Of a DNA stretch of 64,000 nt, positions 62,855 to 64,000 are shown piece by piece (the first letter of the stretch is position 1; each line of letters begins with the position of its first letter). The notes beneath the pieces are model-generated. The model did not search any database. It saw only the letters and a program-made list of their open reading frames with translations, and was not told the DNA's origin. A program made the translations under genes and the position numbers. Source of the DNA: Methanococcoides sp. EBM-47 (GTDB lineage Archaea; Halobacteriota; Methanosarcinia; Methanosarcinales; Methanosarcinaceae); the NCBI GenBank assembly GCA_001896725.1, contig MPPA01000009.1, positions 248,001-312,000 of the forward strand, in the 5' to 3' direction.

Positions 62855-63469
62855 TTATCCCATCATTTTCTTCATGATGGCTGCAACGATCACATCTGAA
62901 GCTCCAGGTTCAAAAAGCATATTGAACTCATTACGGGAATTTGTAGATGGCACATAACCTACTCCTTTCACCACGATGAACTCATCAGCCATGGACCCCA
63001 CAGTATCTTTTATAAATTTTCCAACTCCTTCCATGTCCACGCATATCTCAGGTTCACTTATCTGCAGGTTAATTCCCAAGAACTCGTTCACTACTCTCAT
63101 ATATGCAGCGCATAGTCGCACTCCCATCTCCCGGAGCTTTTTTATCTCTTCCTCTTGAATAGTGTGGGTAGTACCAATTGGTTTTTTTCTGAGCAGGTCA
63201 ACAAAGGAGAGAGCTGAATATTTTGGTAGTAATATTAGTGTCCCTCCAACCACATCACCATTTATCTTTAAGTGTACACCTACGACACTTTTTTGAGTAC
63301 CCACTGAAGCCTCGTCTATGATCCTTTGCAGTGGATAAATATCCACCTTTGGAATGTCTATCTTTACCTCTCGATCAACCATTTTTGATAGAGATGTAGC
63401 TAAATGTCCCATTCCTATGTTCCCAGCTTCCTGAAAGGCACCCTTTGTCATTTCATCGAGTTCAGGCAT
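62855..63469 (-). CDS. cheC: CheC-family chemotaxis protein (second site lost)
   Basis: The 204-residue CheC paralogue has a first site GAFQEAGN with the E and N intact and Pro after 22 residues, though Gly replaces the leading Asp/Ser. The second reads KKLREMGV, where the Asn is Val; Pro is kept at the right spacing. It directly follows cheA (19-base gap). Confidence 0.88.
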   Translation of the reverse strand: MPELDEMTKGAFQEAGNIGMGHLATSLSKMVDREVKIDIPKVDIYPLQRIIDEASVGTQKSVVGVHLKINGDVVGGTLILLPKYSALSFVDLLRKKPIGTTHTIQEEEIKKLREMGVRLCAAYMRVVNEFLGINLQISEPEICVDMEGVGKFIKDTVGSMADEFIVVKGVGYVPSTNSRNEFNMLFEPGASDVIVAAIMKKMMG

Positions 63470-63488
63470 GATTATGTCTCCTTAATTA

Positions 63489-64000
63489 TCAGACCAATGT
63501 TCCAATGTCAAGTATCAAGCAAACGGTACCATTTCCTAGGATCGTGGCACCTGCAAATCCCTTTACACTACGTAGCACTTTACTGTCAAGAGATTTGATT
63601 ATCACTTCTTGCTGTCCTAGCAGTTCATCTACAACAAAACCGAAGTGGCTTCCCATCTTTTCTACAACTACTACGATGAGCTTCTCTTTCTTTTGCACTT
63701 CCGCAGGGCAGTCAAGCAGACTGTTAAGCCTTATAAGCGGTAAGACCTCTCCGCGTAGAAGGATAACTTCCTGCCCTTTTATTGTCTTAATATCCTGTGA
63801 TCTTATACCCAGGTCCCTTACTACATTGTTGAGAGGTATAGCGTACGTTTCACCTGCCGTTCTTATCATCAGTGACTGGATGATAGCAATAGTGAGAGGT
63901 AATTGAAGCGTGACAATACTTCCTTCACCAAGCACAGATCTTACTGATACGTTCCCTCCCAGTGATTCGATCTTTGTCTTGGCAGCATCCATTCCCACAC
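63489..64000 (-). CDS. cheA: CheA histidine kinase, C-terminal part (start outside window)
   Basis: The frame is open to the window edge. The visible 170 residues start in VGMDAAKTKIESLGGNVSVR, the G2 region of the HATPase domain, then GEGSIVTLQLPLTIAIIQSL, and go on to a CheW-like regulatory domain with AGETYAIPLNNVVRDLGIRS, VLPLIRLNSLL and VCLILDIGTLV. The rest of cheA, and probably cheW, cheY, cheB and a receptor, lie beyond 64000. Confidence 0.95.
   Translation of the reverse strand, partial: VGMDAAKTKIESLGGNVSVRSVLGEGSIVTLQLPLTIAIIQSLMIRTAGETYAIPLNNVVRDLGIRSQDIKTIKGQEVILLRGEVLPLIRLNSLLDCPAEVQKKEKLIVVVVEKMGSHFGFVVDELLGQQEVIIKSLDSKVLRSVKGFAGATILGNGTVCLILDIGTLV

Overview
The window looks like chromosome from a methanogenic archaeon of the order Methanosarcinales, probably a methylotrophic, non-marine-Methanosarcina type such as Methanolobus, Methanomethylovorans or Methanococcoides (the genus is inference). 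The evidence is a complete F420H2:methanophenazine oxidoreductase operon (fpoABCDHIJJKLMNO), coenzyme F420 genes (cofG, cofH, cofC), a methanofuran operon (mfnD, mfnF, mfnE), archaeal lipid, diphthamide and thermosome genes, CCA-less archaeal tRNAs and TATA-box promoters. It also carries bacterial-type genes common in this order: grpE-dnaK-dnaJ, che genes, and ABC-type polysaccharide export.

Layout. 1-3060: two transporters and small membrane proteins. 3042-3212: two tRNAs. 3385-9416: a radical SAM enzyme, a decayed gene, then a minus-strand run of sugar/nucleoside kinase, UPF0212, DUF357, HerA-like ATPase and dphB. 9577-14635: thermosome subunit, DUF2119 peptidase-like protein, TlyA-type methyltransferase, HAD phosphatase and an Old Yellow Enzyme homologue. 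14636-17139: a zinc-finger gene remnant, a small membrane protein, and a kinase/HAD pair. 17301-23605: a surface-polysaccharide cluster (wzm-wzt-like ABC transporter, a coiled-coil methyltransferase with 33-bp tandem repeats, two glycosyltransferases and a truncated third). 24129-25913: a secreted beta-propeller-like protein and a TPR lipoprotein. 26290-29478: tRNA-Ala, EF-1 beta, a zinc-finger protein and the methanofuran operon. 30116-33889: grpE-dnaK-dnaJ. 34025-36806: potassium uptake trkA-trkH. 36897-42803: geranylgeranyl reductase plus ferredoxin, cofC, cofH, cofG, and a second FAD-oxidoreductase/ferredoxin pair. 42994-44513: an Lrp regulator, DUF22 and a zinc-ribbon protein. 44832-55055: the fpo operon. 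55617-58878: a small unknown protein with a structured leader, a GntP-type permease, and two paralogous Cys/His proteins. 59102-64000: a chemotaxis operon (cheA end, three cheC, cheR, cheD, a DUF835 membrane protein).

How the genes work together. From 36.9 to 55 kb the window holds much of the electron-carrier biology: F420 chromophore (cofG, cofH) and side-chain (cofC) synthesis, redox enzymes with dedicated small ferredoxins acting on prenyl-type substrates, and the membrane complex that oxidises F420H2 and passes electrons to methanophenazine. The polysaccharide cluster has the parts of a chain-terminator-coupled export system like the E. coli O9a Wzm/Wzt/WbdD machinery. The chemotaxis region has three CheC paralogues, each of which keeps only one of the two phosphatase sites.

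The best leads for new biology are the repeat-bearing coiled-coil methyltransferase as a possible chain-length ruler, the FAD/ferredoxin pair at 41341-42803 as a candidate for methanophenazine or another prenyl-lipid step, the complementary CheC sites, the Cys/His paralogue pair beside the che genes, and several structured untranslated regions.
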